Assembly: GCA_963575745.1 (NCBI GenBank)
Contig: CAUYUJ010017792.1
Location: 69,194 to 133,193 of the forward strand
Direction of reading: 5' to 3'
Origin: Prorocentrum cordatum
Lineage: Eukaryota > Sar > Dinophyceae > Prorocentrales > Prorocentraceae
Length of the DNA: 64,000 nt
Below, piece by piece: positions 61,598 to 64,000 of the stretch. Position 1 is the first letter of the stretch; the number at the start of each line of letters is the position of its first letter. Below the pieces are notes generated by a model. The model worked only from the letters and a program-made list of their open reading frames with translations, made no database searches and was not told the DNA's origin. Both the position numbers and the translations under genes were made by a program.

Positions 61598-61960
61598 GAC
61601 GCCAGATCGGCCCAAGATGTCCCCAAAGCAGCCTCAAGAGGATCCAAAACGGCCCAATAGGGCTCCAAGACGCCCTAGATGGCCTCCAAAACTGCCCTTG
61701 AGCACCCCAAGAGGGCCCTAAATCGGCCCAGAGAGATCCCCAAGACGGCTTCCGACGTCGTCAGACGAGCCAGGAAGCCATCAAGACGGCCCTAGATGGC
61801 TCCAAGATGTCCAAAGACGGCCCAAGAGGCCCCCAAGAGATCCCCAAGACGGCCCAAGAGGCCCCCAAGAGGGCCTCCAGGAAGGCCCGAAGAGGCCACA
61901 ATCAAGTTTATGTCCCTGGGGTGTTTGAAGGATTTTGGAGACAAACCTCGGGTGGTCCAG
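61598..61960. repeat. CCCAAGA minisatellite block inside the satellite, copy 3
   Basis: Shares the internal order of copies 1 and 2, including the TCCGACGTCGTCAGACGAGC segment (also in copy 1, lost in copy 2) and the CACAATCAAGTTTATGTCCC / TTTGGAGACAAACC right end. The left junction is different (truncated). Confidence 0.9.
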
Positions 61961-64000
61961 CACACAACGGAGAACTCTAGGTTGATCTAGGCCACATGCT
62001 ACCAGCGGCATGGAAGGGGTGTACAGAACTTGGTCATCACACTCGCGACCACGTACACTAAAAGCCATACTGCGAAGCGCTACAATAGAGCACGTAATGA
62101 CTGGAGGGTCAGAGAGATTCCCACAACAAACTTGCAACTGCATTGCTCACGCTCAGATATCCCGATCATCTCCTCATCCCCCTCAAACGTACAATACTGG
62201 TTGGTCAGTCGAAAGGCTCGATATGCGTGGTGCCGCGGGAACAGGCACACACAACGGATAATTAGATGTTCGTTTAGACCACATGTTACCACCGGCATGG
62301 CGATAGAAGCTCAAGCGGTTCAGCTTCGGAGTGGACATCACTTGATCATGACACAAGTGAGCTCAAACACAACACGTTAGATACTTGACGCGCTTCTGTA
62401 GTACACGAGATCCCTGGAGAGTCAGAGATATTGCCGCAAAAGGCGTGCATCAGCATAGCTGACGCTCAGACATCCCTATGAGCGATCTACCTCAAATAAA
62501 ACATTTGTATGTTATGACTGGTTGGCTAGAAGCCTCGATCTGTGCTGCGCCACAGGAAACAGGCACACACAGCAGAGCACCCGAGGTTGATATAGGCCAT
62601 TTGCTACCAGCGGCATGGGGACAGAAGCACAGGTGGTTCAGCTTAGGAGTGCACACAACTTGGTCATCACACACGTGAGCTCTACCAGAAAAGTCATACA
62701 GTGACGCACTTCGAGAGAACACAAAGTGGCTGGAGGGTCAGAGAGATTCCCACAACAAACTTGCAACCGCATTGCTGACGCTCAGATATCCCTATGTGTG
62801 ATCTCTTCATCCCACTCAAACGTACAATTGCAATGGGTCGCTAGCTTTTCTATGTGTTGTGCCACGGGAACAGGCACACACACAACGGAGAACTAGATAT
62901 TCATATAGACCACATGTTACCACTGGCATGGCGACAGAAGCTCAAGTGGTTCAGCTTCGGAGTGGACATCACTTGATCATTACAGAAGTGAGCTCAAACA
63001 CAACACGTTAGATACTTGACGCGCTTCTGTAGTACACGAGATCCCTGGAGAGTCAGAGAGATTGCCACAACAGGCTTGCATCAGCATAGCTGACGCTCTG
63101 CTAAGCTACCTCAAATAGTAAAGTTGCACGTTATGACTGGTTGGCTACAAGCCTCGATCTGTGCTGCGCCACAGGAAACAGGCACACACAGCGGAGCACT
63201 CGAGGTTGACATAGGCCATTTGCTACCAGCGGCATGGAAGCAGGAGGTCAAGCAGTTTCACCTTAGGAGTGTACAGAACTTGATCATCACACACGTGAGT
63301 TCAAACAAAAAGTCATACTGAGACACGCTACCAAATAACACATAATGACTGGAGGGTCAGAGAGATTCCCACAACAAACTTGCAACCGCATTGCTGACGC
63401 TCAGATGTCCCTATGTGTGATCGCCTCATCCACCTCAACCGTACAATTGCAATTGGTCGCTAGCTTCGATATGCTCTGTGCCACGGAAACAGGCACACAC
63501 AACGGAGAACGATACATTCATATAGACCACATGTTACCACCGACATGGCGACAGAAGCTCAAGCGGTTCAGCTTCGGAATGGAAATCGCTAGATCATGAC
63601 ACACGTGAGCTCAAACAGAACACATGATGTGGTGGGACGCGCGAATAAAGCACAAGATCCCTGGAGGCTCAGAGAGATTCCCACAACAAACTTGGAACCG
63701 CATTGCTGACGCTCAGACATTATCTCGTGTGACCTCTTCATCGCCCTACACATAACATATACGTGATGACTGCTTGGCTACAAGCTTCGATCTGTGTTCT
63801 GCCACGAAAACAAGCACACACAGCGGAGAGCAGGAGGTTGGTGTATGCCACACGTTACCACCAGCATGGAGACAAACGCTCAAGCGGTTCAGCTTAGGAG
63901 TGGGCAGCACTTGATCGACACGCGCGAGCTCCAATACAACACCTTATACTGAGACGCGCTCGCCACTGTAGCACCCAATATGCTCCGAGAGTCAAACATG

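Overview
The window looks like nuclear DNA of a eukaryotic microbe, most probably a dinoflagellate. The evidence is a PIF1-type helicase of the kind that is highly multiplied in dinoflagellate genomes, an endonuclease plus reverse-transcriptase LINE with the wording of dinoflagellate LINEs (VLVHKRW, VTVYFPDAGY, VKYAGQQIGFDD), eukaryotic cytosolic HSP90 and GAPDH sequence, very GC-rich unique DNA, and overwhelming repeat content. No operons, bacterial genes, rRNA, tRNA or spliced-leader sequence was recognised. This is a repeat-rich, gene-poor stretch; apart from the helicase fragment no intact host gene could be supported.

Layout. 1-1.2 kb: minus-strand helicase fragment running off the left edge and broken by an in-frame TGA. 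1.3-2.4 kb: a 160-bp tandem array and simple repeats. 2.4-12.6 kb: unique GC-rich DNA sprinkled with short foldback (MITE-like) elements, notably a family with GCGCGGATTT arms (copies at 3.3, 5.8, 8.3, 9.5, 10.0, 11.0 and 29.3 kb), a 157-bp family with AGGTCGGGC ends (7.4, 10.15, 22.6 kb), and a four-copy family at 7.6, 8.1, 8.4 and 25.5 kb. 12.6-13.1 kb: a 78-bp tandem array. 13.1-19.9 kb: a decayed minus-strand LINE whose endonuclease domain is split by a 3.5-kb insert made of two tandem copies of a 1.6-1.8-kb repeat-rich unit. 20-32.8 kb: purine tracts, further foldbacks, a tandem double hairpin, a ~300-bp repeat in inverted copies 2.7 kb apart, TATG-type microsatellites and CCCAAGA-type minisatellites.

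32.88-64.0 kb (and beyond the right edge): a 31-kb satellite built from two diverged monomer types (A about 323 bp, B about 302 bp) forming a ~625-bp dimer. Two zones are strongly homogenised: about 35.0-40.5 kb, where the dimers alternate in a 1,262-bp four-monomer higher-order repeat, and about 44.6-57.6 kb. Three related 0.93-3.0-kb insertions (GAT tract followed by a GAGATCGATTGT repeat) interrupt the second zone, and three CCCAAGA blocks interrupt the array elsewhere.

The most striking object is inside the third insertion: a 1.93-kb minus-strand segment (51,277-53,202) flanked by a 13-bp direct duplication and containing frame-broken HSP90 and GAPDH coding sequence joined head to tail. 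It reads as a chimeric retro-inserted pseudogene that landed after the host element had already been co-amplified with the satellite.
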